From assembly GCA_945860205.1 (NCBI GenBank), contig CAMARK010000021.1, positions 1 to 56,829 on the forward strand: a stretch of DNA of 56,829 bases, in the 5' to 3' direction. Both the position numbers and the translations under genes were made by a program. The stretch's first letter is position 1. Every line of letters starts with the position of its first letter. The stretch is from Reyranella massiliensis 521 (lineage in GTDB: Bacteria > Pseudomonadota > Alphaproteobacteria > Reyranellales > Reyranellaceae). This document shows, piece after piece, positions 30,495-40,516 of this stretch. The notes under the pieces are model-generated. The model did not search any database and had not been told where the DNA came from. It worked only from the letters and a program-made list of their open reading frames with translations.

Positions 30495-32543
30495 TTACTC
30501 CGCCGCCATGAGTTGGGCGCGCGAGGCCATGCACTCGGCCATCGTCTTGGACGCCCGGCTGATCGGGCAGGTCATGTAGAAATTGACGATCGGCGAGACG
30601 AACGGCTGATCGGTCAAGGCCCCCGCCTTGCCAAAGACACCCCACGTTCCCGCAGCCTGCTGGTCGATCGCAGCAAAGGTCCTGTTCACCGCGACGAGGC
30701 GAGCCCGAACCTGGTCGAGCGTGTCGTAGGGAAGCGTCTTGCCCAACCGTTCCGACAGCGCACGCAGGATCGCCCAGTCCTCGCGGGCATCGCCCGGCGG
30801 GTAGCCCGCGCGCTGGCCGAGCTGCACGCGGCCTTCAGTGTTCACATAGGTCCCAGGCTTCTCGGTATAGGCGGCACCCGGCAGAACAACGTCGGCGCGA
30901 TGGGCGCCGGCATCGCCATGGTGACCCTGATAGACCACGAAGGCCTTGCCGAGGCGCTTGGTGTCGATCTCGTCGGCGGCCAGGAGATAGACCAGCTCTA
31001 TCTCGCGCTTCTCGCAGCCGGCCAGGATGCCCTCGACGTCACGACCGCCGTCGCCCGGCACCAGGCCGAGATCGAGGCCGCCAACGCGCGCCGCCGTCGT
31101 GTGGAGCACGGCAAAGCCGTTCCAGTCGGCGCGGACAGCGTTCAGCTTCTCGGCGAGATCGCGGGCCAGCGCCAGGATGGCGGCGCCGTCTTCGCGCGCC
31201 AGGGCCCCCATACCGACGATGATCAGCGGGTGCTTGGCGGCTTTCAGTTTCTCGGAGAAGCCGAGCTTGCCGTCGACCAGTTCGCGCAAGGTCGCGGGGC
31301 CGGCGCCCAGGCGTTCCACCGGATAGGTGTGGTCCACCGCGGGGCCGACACTGACAATGGTGCACTGGCCCGACAGGTAGCGCTTGCGCAACCGTGCATT
31401 CAGGACCGGCGATTCCCAGCGCGGGTTTGTCCCGATCAGCAGGATCGCATCGGCCGAATCGATACCGCGGACACCGGGATTGAAGATGTAGCTGCCGCGA
31501 GGGCCATCGAGCCTGGCACCATCCTGGCGGCAGTCGATGTTGGGCGATCCCAGCGCCTTCACCAGATCCTTGAGCGCCACCATCGATTCGGCATCGCACT
31601 GGTCGCCGATGATTGCTGCCACCTTGGTGCCGTCGAGCCCCGTCAGCTTGGCCTCGATCGCGGCGAATGCCTGATCCCAGGTCGCCTCGACCAGCTTGCC
31701 GCCGCGCCGCACATAGGGCCGGTCCAGCCGCTGGTGACGCAGGCCGTCGAGGGCATGGCGCGTCTTGTCGGAAATCCACTCCTCGTTCACATCGTCGTTG
31801 AGGCGCGGCAGCACGCGCATCACCTGCGCGCCCCGCGTGTCGATGCGGATGTTGGCGCCGAGGCCATCCATCACATCGATCGACTCGGTCTTGCTGAGTT
31901 CCCATGAGCGGGCTTCGAACGCGTAAGGCTTGGAGGTCAATGCGCCGACCGGACAAAGATCGACCAGATTGCCGGACAGCTCGGTGCTGAGCGCATGCTC
32001 GACGTAGGTCGTGACTTCCATGCTCTCGCCACGGCCCGTGGCGCCCAGCTCCTCGACGCCTGCCACCTCGGTCGCGAAACGGATGCAACGCGTGCAATGG
32101 ATGCAGCGGTTCATCGACGTCTTGACCAACGGACCCAGTTCCTTGTCCGGCACCGCGCGCTTGTTCTCGTGGTAGCGGCTGCGGTCGAAGCCGTAGCCCA
32201 TCGCCTGATCCTGCAGATCGCACTCGCCACCCTGGTCGCAGATCGGGCAATCGAGCGGATGGTTGATCAGCAGGAATTCCATCACGCCGTTGCGCGCCTT
32301 CTTGACCGTCGGCGTCTGGGTGAAGATCTCCTGCTTGTCGGCAACAGGCAGCGCACAGCTTGCCTGCGGCTTGGGTGGCCCGGGCTTCACCTCGACCAGG
32401 CACATGCGGCAATTGCCGGCGATCGACAGCCGCTCGTGGTAGCAGAAGCGCGGGATCTCAACGCCCGCCAGTTCACAGGCCTGCAAGACCGTGATGCCGG
32501 CCGGCACCTCGAGTTCGACGCCGTCGATTTTGATCGTGGGCAT
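30495..32543 (-). CDS. nuoG: NADH-quinone oxidoreductase subunit G
   Basis: The large iron-sulfur subunit of complex I, 682 residues. The N-terminal [2Fe-2S] domain has CYHERLSIAGNCRMCLVEV and a later Cys in ASCALP. The next domain supplies HPLDCPICDQGGECDLQ, and RCIHCTRCIRF with a later LCPVGALTSKP supplies a second [4Fe-4S] site. The rest is a degenerate molybdopterin-oxidoreductase fold. I do not see the extra N7 cysteine motif. The start is ATG, 16 bases after nuoF. Confidence 0.97.
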   Translation of the reverse strand: MPTIKIDGVELEVPAGITVLQACELAGVEIPRFCYHERLSIAGNCRMCLVEVKPGPPKPQASCALPVADKQEIFTQTPTVKKARNGVMEFLLINHPLDCPICDQGGECDLQDQAMGYGFDRSRYHENKRAVPDKELGPLVKTSMNRCIHCTRCIRFATEVAGVEELGATGRGESMEVTTYVEHALSTELSGNLVDLCPVGALTSKPYAFEARSWELSKTESIDVMDGLGANIRIDTRGAQVMRVLPRLNDDVNEEWISDKTRHALDGLRHQRLDRPYVRRGGKLVEATWDQAFAAIEAKLTGLDGTKVAAIIGDQCDAESMVALKDLVKALGSPNIDCRQDGARLDGPRGSYIFNPGVRGIDSADAILLIGTNPRWESPVLNARLRKRYLSGQCTIVSVGPAVDHTYPVERLGAGPATLRELVDGKLGFSEKLKAAKHPLIIVGMGALAREDGAAILALARDLAEKLNAVRADWNGFAVLHTTAARVGGLDLGLVPGDGGRDVEGILAGCEKREIELVYLLAADEIDTKRLGKAFVVYQGHHGDAGAHRADVVLPGAAYTEKPGTYVNTEGRVQLGQRAGYPPGDAREDWAILRALSERLGKTLPYDTLDQVRARLVAVNRTFAAIDQQAAGTWGVFGKAGALTDQPFVSPIVNFYMTCPISRASKTMAECMASRAQLMAAE

Positions 32544-32559
32544 TGCCTGTTACCCGCCC

Positions 32560-33843
32560 CTACTCGGCCGCCAGTTTTTCGGTGCGCGCACGGATGCGGC
32601 GCTCCATCTCAGGTCGGAAATGGCGGATCAGGCCCTGGATCGGCCATGCTGCCGCGTCGCCCAGGGCGCAGATCGTGTGCCCCTCGACCTGCTTGGTCAC
32701 GTCCTCGAGCGCATCGATCTCCTCAAGGCGCGCGTTGCCCGTCACCATGCGTTCCATAACGCGCCACATCCAGCCGGTGCCCTCACGGCACGGCGTGCAC
32801 TGGCCGCAGCTCTCGTGCTTGTAGAAGTAGCTGAGCCGGGCGATCGCCTTCACGATGTCGGTCGACTTGTCCATGACGATGACGGCTGCCGTGCCGAGGC
32901 CCGACTTCTGATCGCGCAGCGAGTCGAAATCCATCAGGACTGTGTCGCAGATCGACTTGGGTAGCAGCGGCACCGAGGCACCGCCGGGGATCACCGCCAG
33001 CAGGTTGTCCCAGCCGCCGCGCACGCCGCCGGCATGGCGATCGATCAGCTCGCGAAGCGGGATGCCCATTTCCTCTTCGACGTTGCAGGGCTTGTTCACG
33101 TGCCCCGAAATGCAGAACAGCTTGGTGCCGGTGTTGTTCGGGCGGCCGATGCCGGCGAACCAGGTCGCTCCCCGGCGCAGGATGGTGGGCGCAACGGCAA
33201 TCGACTCGACGTTGTTCACCGTCGACGGGCAGCCATAGAGACCCGAACCGGCCGGGAACGGCGGCTTCAGCCGCGGCATGCCCTTCTTGCCCTCTAGGCT
33301 CTCCAGCAGCGCGGTTTCCTCGCCGCAGATGTAGGCGCCGGCGCCGCGGTGGACGTAGAGGTCGAAATCCCAGCCCGAGCCGCAGGCGTTCTTGCCAAGC
33401 AGGCCCGCATCATACGCCTCGCGGACGGCGGCTATGAGGTTTTGGGCCTCATTATAAAACTCGCCGCGCACGTAGATGTAGCCCGCGTTCGCCCGCATGG
33501 CGAAGCCCGCGACCAGACAGCCCTCGATGAAGAGATGCGGATCGTGACGCAGGATATCGCGATCCTTGCAGGTCCCGGGCTCCGACTCGTCGGCGTTCAC
33601 GATCAGGTAGTGCGGACGGTCCTTCACTTCCTTGGGCATGAAGGACCACTTTAGGCCGGTCGGGAATCCGGCGCCGCCGCGGCCGCGCAGGCCTGACTTC
33701 TTCATCTCGTCGATGATGCCGTCGGGGCCCTTGTCGAGGATGGCCTTGGTATTGTCCCAGGCGCCGCGGGCTCGCGCGCCGGCCAGGTGCCAGTCGTGGG
33801 CGCCGTAGAGATTGGTGAAGATGCGGTCCTTGTCGCTGAGCAT
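32560..33843 (-). CDS. nuoF: NADH-quinone oxidoreductase subunit F
   Basis: The NADH- and FMN-binding subunit of complex I, 427 residues. It has the glycine-rich [20 protein letters not shown], the [15 protein letters not shown] segment and [19 protein letters not shown]. The N3 [4Fe-4S] ligands are in [15 protein letters not shown] with a later Cys in [13 protein letters not shown]. The start is ATG, four bases after the nuoE stop. Confidence 0.97.
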   Translation of the reverse strand: MLSDKDRIFTNLYGAHDWHLAGARARGAWDNTKAILDKGPDGIIDEMKKSGLRGRGGAGFPTGLKWSFMPKEVKDRPHYLIVNADESEPGTCKDRDILRHDPHLFIEGCLVAGFAMRANAGYIYVRGEFYNEAQNLIAAVREAYDAGLLGKNACGSGWDFDLYVHRGAGAYICGEETALLESLEGKKGMPRLKPPFPAGSGLYGCPSTVNNVESIAVAPTILRRGATWFAGIGRPNNTGTKLFCISGHVNKPCNVEEEMGIPLRELIDRHAGGVRGGWDNLLAVIPGGASVPLLPKSICDTVLMDFDSLRDQKSGLGTAAVIVMDKSTDIVKAIARLSYFYKHESCGQCTPCREGTGWMWRVMERMVTGNARLEEIDALEDVTKQVEGHTICALGDAAAWPIQGLIRHFRPEMERRIRARTEKLAAE

Positions 33844-33847
33844 TGCC

Positions 33848-34429
33848 CTACTCGCTCCGGAGCGTCGTGGCGCCGCCGACCGGCGCCGATGTCTGCCGGT
33901 CGACCTGGGGACCGGCCTTTGGCGTTTCGCCGCGCCGGAACGCGTCGAGCACCTTGTTGATCGAGGCCTCGTCGAGATCCTCGTAGAAATCGTCGTTGAT
34001 CTGGACGACCGGCGCGTTCACGCAGCCACCTAGACACTCGACTTCCTGCACGCTGAAGGTCTCGCCGTCGGCCGCATGCTGACAGGCCTTCATCACCGCC
34101 TCCGAGCCGCGCAGCCAGCACGGCGTCGTGGTGCAGACCTGCAGCAGGTACTTCCCGCGCGGCTTGAGCTGGAACATCGTGTAGAAGGTCGCGATCTCGT
34201 AGACCCGGATCGGCGCCATATCGAGAAGCTTGGCGACCTCGTCCATCGCCACCCGCGGCAGCCAACCCTGCTGGCGCTGCGCGAGATCGAGCACGGCGAT
34301 CACGGCGCTGGCCTGGCGGCCCGGCGGATAGTTCGCCATCAGCGCCTTCGCCTTGGCCAGGGAGTCCGGCATGAAGGCGAAGTGCGCGACGTGCGGCACA
34401 TCCTTGGGATCGGCGGTGATCATCGCCAT
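33848..34429 (-). CDS. nuoE: NADH-quinone oxidoreductase subunit E
   Basis: The thioredoxin-like [2Fe-2S] (N1a) subunit of complex I, 193 residues. Cluster ligands lie in [15 protein letters not shown] and [15 protein letters not shown]. The helical N-terminal part contains [20 protein letters not shown]. The ATG at 34427-34429 lies 11 bases after nuoD and gives the family start. A tail of about 30 residues after the cluster domain (from KAGPQVDRQ) is polar and probably disordered. Confidence 0.95.
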   Translation of the reverse strand: MAMITADPKDVPHVAHFAFMPDSLAKAKALMANYPPGRQASAVIAVLDLAQRQQGWLPRVAMDEVAKLLDMAPIRVYEIATFYTMFQLKPRGKYLLQVCTTTPCWLRGSEAVMKACQHAADGETFSVQEVECLGGCVNAPVVQINDDFYEDLDEASINKVLDAFRRGETPKAGPQVDRQTSAPVGGATTLRSE

Positions 34430-34440
34430 CTCGTCGTCTC

Positions 34441-35625
34441 CTAGCGGTCGATCTCGCCGAACACGATGTCGAGCGAACCGATGTTCGCCGACATATCGGC
34501 GAGCTGGTGGCCCTTCGTCATCATTTCGAGCGCCTGCAAGTGCGGAAATCCCGGTGCACGGATCTTGCAGCGATAGGGTTTGTTGGTGCCGTCGGACACG
34601 AGATAGACGCCGAATTCGCCCTTCGGCGCCTCGACAGCCGTGTAGGTCTCGCCGGCCGGCACCTTGTAGCCCTCGGTGTAGAGTTTGAAGTGATGGATCA
34701 GCGCTTCCATCGAGTCCTTCATCTCGCCGCGGCGCGGCGGCGACAGCTTGCGATCGTCGACCCGCACCGGGCCGCCCACCTTGCGCAGCGCCGCGATGCA
34801 CTGCTCCATGATGCGCACGCTCTGGTACATCTCCTCGATGCGCACCAGGTAGCGCGCAAAGCAGTCGCCGGTCTTGCCGAGCGGGATGTCGAAATCCATG
34901 CGCTCGTAGACGTCATAAGGCTGCGACTTGCGCAAATCCCAGGGAATGCCCGAGGCGCGGATCAGCGGTCCGGAGAATCCCCAGTCGAGCGCCTGCTCAG
35001 CCGACACGACACCAATGTCGACGGTGCGCTGGCGGAAGATGCGATTGTCGTTCAGCAGCTTCTCGATGTCCTTCAGGAACGGGAAGAACTGCTTGATCCA
35101 GCCGTCCATCGAATCGAGCATGCCGTCGGGCAGATCCTGGTGAACGCCGCCGGGCCGGAAATAGGCCGCGTGCATGCGCGAACCGCTCACCTGCTCGTAA
35201 TACTCCATCAGCAGCTCGCGCTGCTCGAAGCCCCACAGCGGCGGCGTCAGCGCGCCGGTGTCCATGGCGAACGTCGTGACGTTCAGCAGGTGATTCAGGA
35301 TGCGCGTGATCTCGGCGAACAGCACGCGGATGTACTGGCCGCGCTCTGGCGCCGTGATGCCCAGCAGCTTCTCGACCGCCAGCGCATAGGCATGCTCCTG
35401 GTTCATCGGCGAGACGTAGTCGAGTCGGTCGAAGTACGGCACCGCCTGCAGGTAGCTCTTGTACTCGATCAGCTTCTCGGTGCCGCGATGCAGCAGGCCG
35501 ATGTGGGGATCGCAGCGTTCGACGATCTCGCCGTCCATCTCGACGACCAGGCGCAACACGCCGTGGGCCGCCGGGTGTTGCGGCCCGAAGTTCATCGTCA
35601 GGGTCTTGATCTCGACGTCGGACAT
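34441..35625 (-). CDS. nuoD: NADH-quinone oxidoreductase subunit D
   Basis: The 49-kDa-type subunit that lines the quinone site, 394 residues. Conserved features are [55 protein letters not shown] and the C-terminal [20 protein letters not shown] and DIVFGEIDR. The start is ATG. Its first 629 bases lie inside the still-open nuoC reading frame; see the nuoC entry. Confidence 0.97.
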   Translation of the reverse strand: MSDVEIKTLTMNFGPQHPAAHGVLRLVVEMDGEIVERCDPHIGLLHRGTEKLIEYKSYLQAVPYFDRLDYVSPMNQEHAYALAVEKLLGITAPERGQYIRVLFAEITRILNHLLNVTTFAMDTGALTPPLWGFEQRELLMEYYEQVSGSRMHAAYFRPGGVHQDLPDGMLDSMDGWIKQFFPFLKDIEKLLNDNRIFRQRTVDIGVVSAEQALDWGFSGPLIRASGIPWDLRKSQPYDVYERMDFDIPLGKTGDCFARYLVRIEEMYQSVRIMEQCIAALRKVGGPVRVDDRKLSPPRRGEMKDSMEALIHHFKLYTEGYKVPAGETYTAVEAPKGEFGVYLVSDGTNKPYRCKIRAPGFPHLQALEMMTKGHQLADMSANIGSLDIVFGEIDR

Positions 35626-36241
35626 GTCTGCTCGTCTTGGCCTCTGTTTGGGCCTTCTCGTCGCCCGGCAACGTCTGCGCGCCTTCCCATGGGCTGAGGA
35701 AGTCGAAGCGACGGAACTCCTGCGTCAGCTTCACCGGCTCGTAGACGACGCGCTTCTGGACGTCATCCCAGCGCAACTCGACGAAGCCGGTGAGCGGGAA
35801 ATCCTTGCGCAGCGGATGGCCCTCGAATCCATAGTCGGTGAGGATCCGCCGCAGGTCGGGATGATCGGAAAACCATATGCCGTAGAGGTCGTAGGCCTCG
35901 CGCTCGAACCAGCCGGCCGCGCTATAGACTGGCGCAGCCGACGGCACGGGCATCGCTTCGTCGGTCGCGACTTTTATTCGAATCCGCTGGTTGTTCTTCA
36001 GGCTGAGCAGATTGTAGACGACGTCGAAGCGCTTCTCGCGCTCTGGCCAATCGACGCCACAGATGTCGATGAGTTGCTTGAACAGGCACTTTGGGTCGTC
36101 ACGCAGGAACGTGAGCAAACCGACCAGCTTGTCGGCCGGGCACTCCAGCATCAGTTCGCCGAGGCGAACGTTGCTGCTCGTCACCGCACCGGCGGTCGCC
36201 TGGACGATGTGGTCGCCAAGTTCCTGCAACGGCTGATCCAT
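34997..36241 (-). CDS. nuoC: NADH-quinone oxidoreductase subunit C with run-on reading frame
   Basis: The 30-kDa-type peripheral subunit of complex I. Homology to NuoC covers about residues 1-196 and ends near 35654: [20 protein letters not shown], then the signature [20 protein letters not shown] and [20 protein letters not shown], ending [18 protein letters not shown]. NuoC normally stops there. Here no stop follows; the frame stays open through the nuoD start for another 629 bases as arginine-rich, low-information sequence, giving 414 codons. nuoD is in the +1 frame relative to nuoC. Either a base was gained or lost at the end of nuoC, or the protein carries an odd tail. The ATG shares one base with the nuoB stop. 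Confidence 0.85.
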   Translation of the reverse strand: MDQPLQELGDHIVQATAGAVTSSNVRLGELMLECPADKLVGLLTFLRDDPKCLFKQLIDICGVDWPEREKRFDVVYNLLSLKNNQRIRIKVATDEAMPVPSAAPVYSAAGWFEREAYDLYGIWFSDHPDLRRILTDYGFEGHPLRKDFPLTGFVELRWDDVQKRVVYEPVKLTQEFRRFDFLSPWEGAQTLPGDEKAQTEAKTSRHVRRRDQDPDDELRAATPGGPRRVAPGRRDGRRDRRTLRSPHRPAASRHREADRVQELPAGGAVLRPTRLRLADEPGACLCAGGREAAGHHGARARPVHPRAVRRDHAHPESPAERHDVRHGHRRADAAAVGLRAARAADGVLRAGERFAHARGLFPARRRSPGSARRHARFDGRLDQAVLPVPEGHREAAERQSHLPPAHRRHWCRVG

Positions 36242-36774
36242 CAACGCACCAGCGTTCCGGTGCGGCGGATCTTCTTCTGGAGCTGCAGGATGCCGTACAG
36301 CAAGGCCTCGGCGGTCGGTGGGCAGCCCGGCACGTAGATATCGACCGGCACGATGCGATCGCAGCCGCGCACGACCGAATAACTATAATGATAGTAGCCA
36401 CCGCCGTTGGCGCAGGAGCCCATCGAAATGACGTAGCGAGGCTCGGCCATCTGGTCGTAGACCTTGCGCAACGCCGGCGCCATCTTGTTGGTCAGCGTGC
36501 CGGCCACGATCATCACGTCGGCGGCACGCGGGCTCGGCATCGGCGCGAAGCCGAAGCGGTCGAGGTCGTAGCGGCTCATCCAACAGTGGATCATCTCAAC
36601 ACCGCAGCAGGCCAGGCCGAACGTGAGACCCCACATCGACCCGGTGCGCGCCCAGGTGATCAGCTTGTCGAGCTGCGCCACGACGAAGCCCTTGTCGGCC
36701 AGTTCGTCGTTCAAGGCCCGCGAGAGCGCCGCTTCGGCGACGCTGTTCGGCTTGGGCGGCGTGATCACTCCCAT
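36241..36774 (-). CDS. nuoB: NADH-quinone oxidoreductase subunit B
   Basis: The subunit that carries cluster N2, the last electron carrier before quinone. The 177-residue protein has the tandem cysteines [19 protein letters not shown], then [15 protein letters not shown] and [19 protein letters not shown]. The ATG at 36772-36774 overlaps the nuoA stop by 10 bases; the frame is open upstream only because it runs over nuoA. The sequence is typical of the family. Confidence 0.97.
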   Translation of the reverse strand: MGVITPPKPNSVAEAALSRALNDELADKGFVVAQLDKLITWARTGSMWGLTFGLACCGVEMIHCWMSRYDLDRFGFAPMPSPRAADVMIVAGTLTNKMAPALRKVYDQMAEPRYVISMGSCANGGGYYHYSYSVVRGCDRIVPVDIYVPGCPPTAEALLYGILQLQKKIRRTGTLVR

Positions 36775-37130
36775 TCCAGGGCTCCCTTGCGCCACTCGTA
36801 GATGAACCCGACCGTGAGCACGCCCAGAAACAGCATCATCGACCAGAAGCCGAACAGGCCGATGTCGCCCAGCGTCACCGCCCACGGAAACAGGAACGCG
36901 ACCTCAAGGTCGAAGATGATGAACAGAATGGCAACCAGGTAAAAGCGGACATCGAACTTCCCGCGCGCATCGTCGAACGGCGCGAAGCCGCACTCGAACG
37001 GCGAAAGCTTCTCGGAATTGGGATTCTGGCGGGCGATCAGATACGACCCGCCGAGCATTGCGCTCGTAAGGCCAAAGGCGAGGCCGAGGAAGATCAGGAT
37101 CGGAAGGTATTCCCTAAGAAGATCTTCCAT
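36765..37130 (-). CDS. nuoA: NADH-quinone oxidoreductase subunit A
   Basis: A three-helix membrane subunit of complex I, 121 residues. Conserved features are the [20 protein letters not shown] loop and [20 protein letters not shown] with the functional acidic residues. The ATG at 37128-37130 has AGGGG five bases upstream; a GTG two codons earlier would sit on that ribosome-binding site. It is the first gene of the nuo operon, 45 bases after tRNA-Asp on the same strand. Confidence 0.96.
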   Translation of the reverse strand: MEDLLREYLPILIFLGLAFGLTSAMLGGSYLIARQNPNSEKLSPFECGFAPFDDARGKFDVRFYLVAILFIIFDLEVAFLFPWAVTLGDIGLFGFWSMMLFLGVLTVGFIYEWRKGALEWE

Positions 37131-37175
37131 CGCCACCCCTTGCGCCCCGTTTTTGTGGGCTGCCAGTGTTTGGGC

Positions 37176-37252
<77 letters not shown>

Positions 37253-37276
37253 AATAGCCCCAAACGGCGCGCGAGA

Positions 37277-37303
37277 GATATAGGACCACCTATTGGGTGT
37301 CAA
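37277..37303 (-). promoter_or_regulatory. Candidate promoter of tRNA-Asp
   Basis: On the minus strand TTGACA (37298-37303) is followed after 15 bases by TATATC (37277-37282). The predicted start is about 17 bases before the mature tRNA 5' end. The -35 box is perfect; the spacer is short unless the -10 is read one or two bases downstream. It may also feed the nuo operon. Confidence 0.5.
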
Positions 37304-37384
37304 GCATACCGCACCCGCGAAGAGGTGCGTAAATGCCCGATATTGCTATGCTTTCCACGCTACCGCGGACGCCTCGCGAAACGC

Positions 37385-37460
37385 TGGTGGGCGATGACGG
37401 GCTCGAACCGCCGACATCTTCCGTGTAAAAGAAGCGCTCTACCAACTGAGCTAATCGCCC
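37385..37460 (-). tRNA. tRNA-Val (TAC)
   Basis: A 76-base cloverleaf with encoded CCA (37385-37387). The acceptor is GGGCGAT/ATCGCCC, the D arm TAGCTCAGTTGGTAGAGC, the anticodon loop TTTTACACG with TAC, the T arm GGTTCGAGCCC and the discriminator A. It lies between hup and tRNA-Asp, all on the minus strand. Confidence 0.97.
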
Positions 37461-37497
37461 GACACGTTCAGTCCTAACACAGCGCCCGAAAGCGGCG

Positions 37498-37770
37498 CTA
37501 GTTGATCGCGTCCTTGAGAGCCTTGCTCGCCTTGAAACGCGGCACATTCGCAGCCGGAATCTTGATCTTCTCGCCCGTCTGGGGATTTCGGCCCTCGCCT
37601 GCCTTGCGCTTGGTCACCTGGAAAGTCCCGAAGCCCACCAGCAAAACCTTTTCCTTCTTCTTCAAGGACTTGGTGACGACGGTCAGGATGGCATCAACGG
37701 CGTTGGCCGCGTCCGTCTTGGAGAGGTTAGTCGAAGCGGCGACGGCGGCGATCAAATCGTGCTTGTTCAC
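37498..37770 (-). CDS. hup: HU family DNA-binding protein
   Basis: A small nucleoid protein that bends and compacts DNA without strong sequence specificity. The 90-residue product has the HU core: MNKHDLIAAVAAS at the start, VGFGTFQVTKRKAGEGRNPQ leading into the DNA-binding arm with the conserved RNP-like NPQTGEKIKIPA, and PRFKASKALKDAIN at the end. The start is GTG, matching the family N-terminus. HU follows lon in many proteobacteria; here a terminator and a separate promoter lie between them. Confidence 0.96.
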   Translation of the reverse strand: MNKHDLIAAVAASTNLSKTDAANAVDAILTVVTKSLKKKEKVLLVGFGTFQVTKRKAGEGRNPQTGEKIKIPAANVPRFKASKALKDAIN

Positions 37771-37801
37771 GGGCGAGCCCCTGCATGGTCCGGCAGCCTC
37801 A

Positions 37802-37831
37802 AGTGTAGGGGCGACCTGAAAACGGCGTCAA
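37802..37831 (-). promoter_or_regulatory. Candidate hup promoter
   Basis: On the minus strand TTGACG (37826-37831), an 18-base spacer and TACACT (37802-37807) give a good housekeeping promoter about 25 bases before the GTG start of hup. Because a terminator hairpin separates lon and hup, a private promoter is expected here. Confidence 0.6.
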
Positions 37832-37895
37832 CGCCGAATACCATATTTTGTGGGGCGACCTCCCACAAGGCGCATAAGTTGCGGTCAGACGCAAC

Positions 37896-37921
37896 GAAGC
37901 CCCGGATCGCTCCGGGGCTTC
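37896..37921 (-). terminator. Terminator hairpin downstream of lon
   Basis: Perfect 11-base arms (gaagccccgga at 37896-37906, tccggggcttc at 37911-37921) have a 4-base loop, 22 bases after the lon stop. The T-rich tail is on the plus strand side (GGGTTGTTTTC); on the minus strand only GTTGCGTC follows, so efficiency for lon may be partial. Confidence 0.7.
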
Positions 37922-37942
37922 GGGTTGTTTTCGAAAGGACGC

Positions 37943-40342
37943 CTAGTGAGCCCGGATGGCCTCAGGTCCGTCCGCCGGCTTGGCCGCGACCGCATCGAGG
38001 TCGTTCGGCCATTCGATGGCGACCAGCGGCTTGACCAGCGCCTTGGCAAGGACCTCATCGACGGTCGATACTGGGATGATCTCCAGGCCCTTCTTCACGT
38101 TGTCTGGAATCTCCGGCAGATCGCGCTCGTTCTCCTTGGGAATGAGCACAGTCTTGAGACCGCCGCGCAATGCCGCCAGCAACTTCTCCTTGAGGCCGCC
38201 GATCGGCATGACCCGGCCGCGCAGGCTGATCTCGCCGGTCATGGCTACATCCTTGCGCACCGCGACGCCGGTCAACGCCGAGACGATCGAGGTGATCATG
38301 CCGACACCCGCCGACGGGCCGTCCTTGGGCGTGGCGCCTTCCGGCACGTGCACATGGATGTCGCGCTTTTCGAAGATGTTGTGCTTGATGCCGAAGGTCG
38401 CGGCGCGCGAGCGGATGTAAGCATTGGCCGCCTGCACCGACTCCTGCATAACGTCGCCCAGCTTGCCGGTGACAGTCACCCGACCGCGGCCCGGCACCAG
38501 CACGGCTTCGATCTGCAGCAGTTCGCCACCGACCTCGGTCCACGCCAGGCCCGTCGTGATGCCGACCAGATCCTCGAGCTCGGCCTCGCCGTAGCGGAAG
38601 CGGCGTACGCCAGCGAACTTGTCGAGGTTCTTGCGGCCGATCTTCACCTTGGAAGTCCCCTTCATGAGGATTTCCTTCACCGCCTTGCGGGCCAGGTTGG
38701 CGATCTCGCGCTCCAGATTGCGAACGCCGGCCTCGCGCGTGTAGTAGCGCACGAGATCTCGTACGGCGTCATCATGGATGTCGAGCTCGCCTTCCTTCAG
38801 CCCGTTGGCCTCGACCTGCTTGGCGATCAGGTGCTTGCGTGCGATCGCGACCTTTTCATCCTCGGTGTAGCCGGCCAGCCGGATGATCTCCATGCGATCC
38901 ATCAGCGGCTGCGCCATGCGCAGCGAATTCGCCGTGGTGATGAACATCACGTTCGACAGGTCGTAGTCGACCTCGAGATAGTGGTCGTTGAACGAGCTGT
39001 TCTGTTCCGGATCGAGGACCTCGAGCAGCGCCGATGACGGGTCACCGCGGAAGTCCGCGCCGAGCTTGTCGATCTCGTCGAGCAGGAAGAGCGGGTTCGA
39101 CGACTTCGCCTTCTTCATGCTCTGGATGACCTTGCCCGGCAGCGAGCCGATGTAGGTCCGGCGATGGCCGCGGATCTCCGCCTCGTCCCGCACGCCGCCC
39201 AGCGACATGCGCACGAAGTTGCGCCCCGTGGCCTTGGCGATCGACTTGCCGAGCGACGTCTTGCCGACGCCCGGTGGGCCGATCAGGCACAGGATCGGGC
39301 CCTTCATCTTGTCGACGCGTTGCTGGACCGCGAGGTACTCGAGGATGCGCTCCTTCACCTTCTCGAGGCCGTGATGATCGGCGTTGAGAATCTCCTCGGC
39401 GTACTTCAGGTCCTTGATGATCTTGGTCGGCTTGCGCCACGGAATCGACAGCAGCCAGTCGAGGTAGTTGCGCACCACCGTCGCCTCGGCCGACATCGGG
39501 CTCATGGTCCGAAGCTTCTTCAGCTCGGCATTGGCCTTCTCCCGCGCTTCCTTTGACAGGCGCGTCTTGCGGATGCGCTTCTCCAGTTCGGAGACCTCGT
39601 CGCGACCGTCCTCAGTCTCGCCAAGCTCCTTCTGGATCGCCTTCATCTGCTCGTTGAGATAGTACTCGCGCTGCGTCTTCTCCATCTGACGCTTCACGCG
39701 ATTGCGGATCTTCTTCTCGACCTGCAACACGCCGATCTCGCCTTCCATCAGGCCGAGGATGCGCTCCAGCCGCTTCGACACCGAATCGAGCTCGAGCAGC
39801 TGCTGCTTCTCCGCCACCTTCAGCGCCAGGTGCGCCGAGATCGTGTCGGCGAGCTTGGCCGGCTCCTCGATCTTGTTGATCGAGACGACGACTTCCGGCG
39901 GCACCTTCTTGTTCAGCTTCACGTAGTTCTCGAACTCCGAGACCACGGTACGCGCCGCCGCCTGCAGTTCAGAGGATTCGGCCGCCACCTCTTCCATCTC
40001 GATGGCGCGCGCCTCGAAGAAGTCGGCGCGATCGGTGTAGCCGGTGACGCGAACGCGCCGCCCGCCCTCGACCAGCACCTTGACGGTATCGTCGGGCAGC
40101 TTGAGCAGCTGCAGGACCGTTCCCAGCGTGCCGATCGTGTAGATATCCTCGGGGCCGGGATCGTCCTGGCTGGCGTTCTTCTGGGCGATCAGCAGGATCT
40201 GCTTGTCATCCTTCATCACCTCTTCGAGCGCTTTCACGCTCTTCTCGCGGCCGACGAAGAGCGGAACAATCATGCCTGGGAACACGACAATGTCGCGCAA
40301 TGGCAGGACCGGATAGACGATTCCTTGAATGGGGGCGTTCAT
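37943..40342 (-). CDS. lon: ATP-dependent protease Lon (LonA type)
   Basis: A cytosolic AAA+ serine protease for misfolded and regulatory proteins, 799 residues. In order: the N-terminal substrate-binding LAN domain ([20 protein letters not shown]), a coiled-coil region around [20 protein letters not shown], Walker [12 protein letters not shown], the [15 protein letters not shown] Walker B, and the protease domain with catalytic Ser in [11 protein letters not shown] and Lys in [13 protein letters not shown]. The ATG at 40340-40342 is chosen over a TTG four codons upstream. It follows clpX. Confidence 0.97.
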   Translation of the reverse strand: MNAPIQGIVYPVLPLRDIVVFPGMIVPLFVGREKSVKALEEVMKDDKQILLIAQKNASQDDPGPEDIYTIGTLGTVLQLLKLPDDTVKVLVEGGRRVRVTGYTDRADFFEARAIEMEEVAAESSELQAAARTVVSEFENYVKLNKKVPPEVVVSINKIEEPAKLADTISAHLALKVAEKQQLLELDSVSKRLERILGLMEGEIGVLQVEKKIRNRVKRQMEKTQREYYLNEQMKAIQKELGETEDGRDEVSELEKRIRKTRLSKEAREKANAELKKLRTMSPMSAEATVVRNYLDWLLSIPWRKPTKIIKDLKYAEEILNADHHGLEKVKERILEYLAVQQRVDKMKGPILCLIGPPGVGKTSLGKSIAKATGRNFVRMSLGGVRDEAEIRGHRRTYIGSLPGKVIQSMKKAKSSNPLFLLDEIDKLGADFRGDPSSALLEVLDPEQNSSFNDHYLEVDYDLSNVMFITTANSLRMAQPLMDRMEIIRLAGYTEDEKVAIARKHLIAKQVEANGLKEGELDIHDDAVRDLVRYYTREAGVRNLEREIANLARKAVKEILMKGTSKVKIGRKNLDKFAGVRRFRYGEAELEDLVGITTGLAWTEVGGELLQIEAVLVPGRGRVTVTGKLGDVMQESVQAANAYIRSRAATFGIKHNIFEKRDIHVHVPEGATPKDGPSAGVGMITSIVSALTGVAVRKDVAMTGEISLRGRVMPIGGLKEKLLAALRGGLKTVLIPKENERDLPEIPDNVKKGLEIIPVSTVDEVLAKALVKPLVAIEWPNDLDAVAAKPADGPEAIRAH

Positions 40343-40447
40343 GATGCCTCGCAACGTACGCTGTTAGAGCTACCCGCCCCTCGGCCGCGATCCCCGGAAT
40401 GGGCGATCCACGGCGCGATTAGACGCGCACTCACCAGCAAAGATTGG

Positions 40448-40469
40448 CTTGAACAGGGGGTTGTTCAAG
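40448..40469. promoter_or_regulatory. Perfect inverted repeat upstream of lon, possible heat-shock promoter region
   Basis: Eight-base arms cttgaaca and tgttcaag flank a 6-base spacer, about 105 bases before the lon start. Read on the minus strand the outer arm is CTTGAAC, like the -35 of an RpoH promoter, and CCAATCTT lies near the right distance for a weak -10. It could be a regulator site, an RpoH promoter or both. Confidence 0.35.
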
Positions 40470-40483
40470 ACCCGTCGGGGGAC

Positions 40484-40507
40484 CGTCGGCGACGGATGCC
40501 GCCGACG
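40484..40507 (-). terminator. Hairpin downstream of clpX
   Basis: Perfect 8-base arms (cgtcggcg at 40484-40491, cgccgacg at 40500-40507) enclose an 8-base loop, starting about 10 bases after the clpX stop. No T run follows on the minus strand, so it may stabilise the clpX mRNA end or attenuate rather than terminate fully. Confidence 0.45.
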
Positions 40508-40516
40508 CAGCAAAAC

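Noticed and set aside
34997-36241. Natural NuoCD fusion
   Set aside because: nuoD has its own ATG and lies in another frame; the nuoC run-on over nuoD is not NuoD-like, so a fusion would require a frameshift and is only listed as a possibility.
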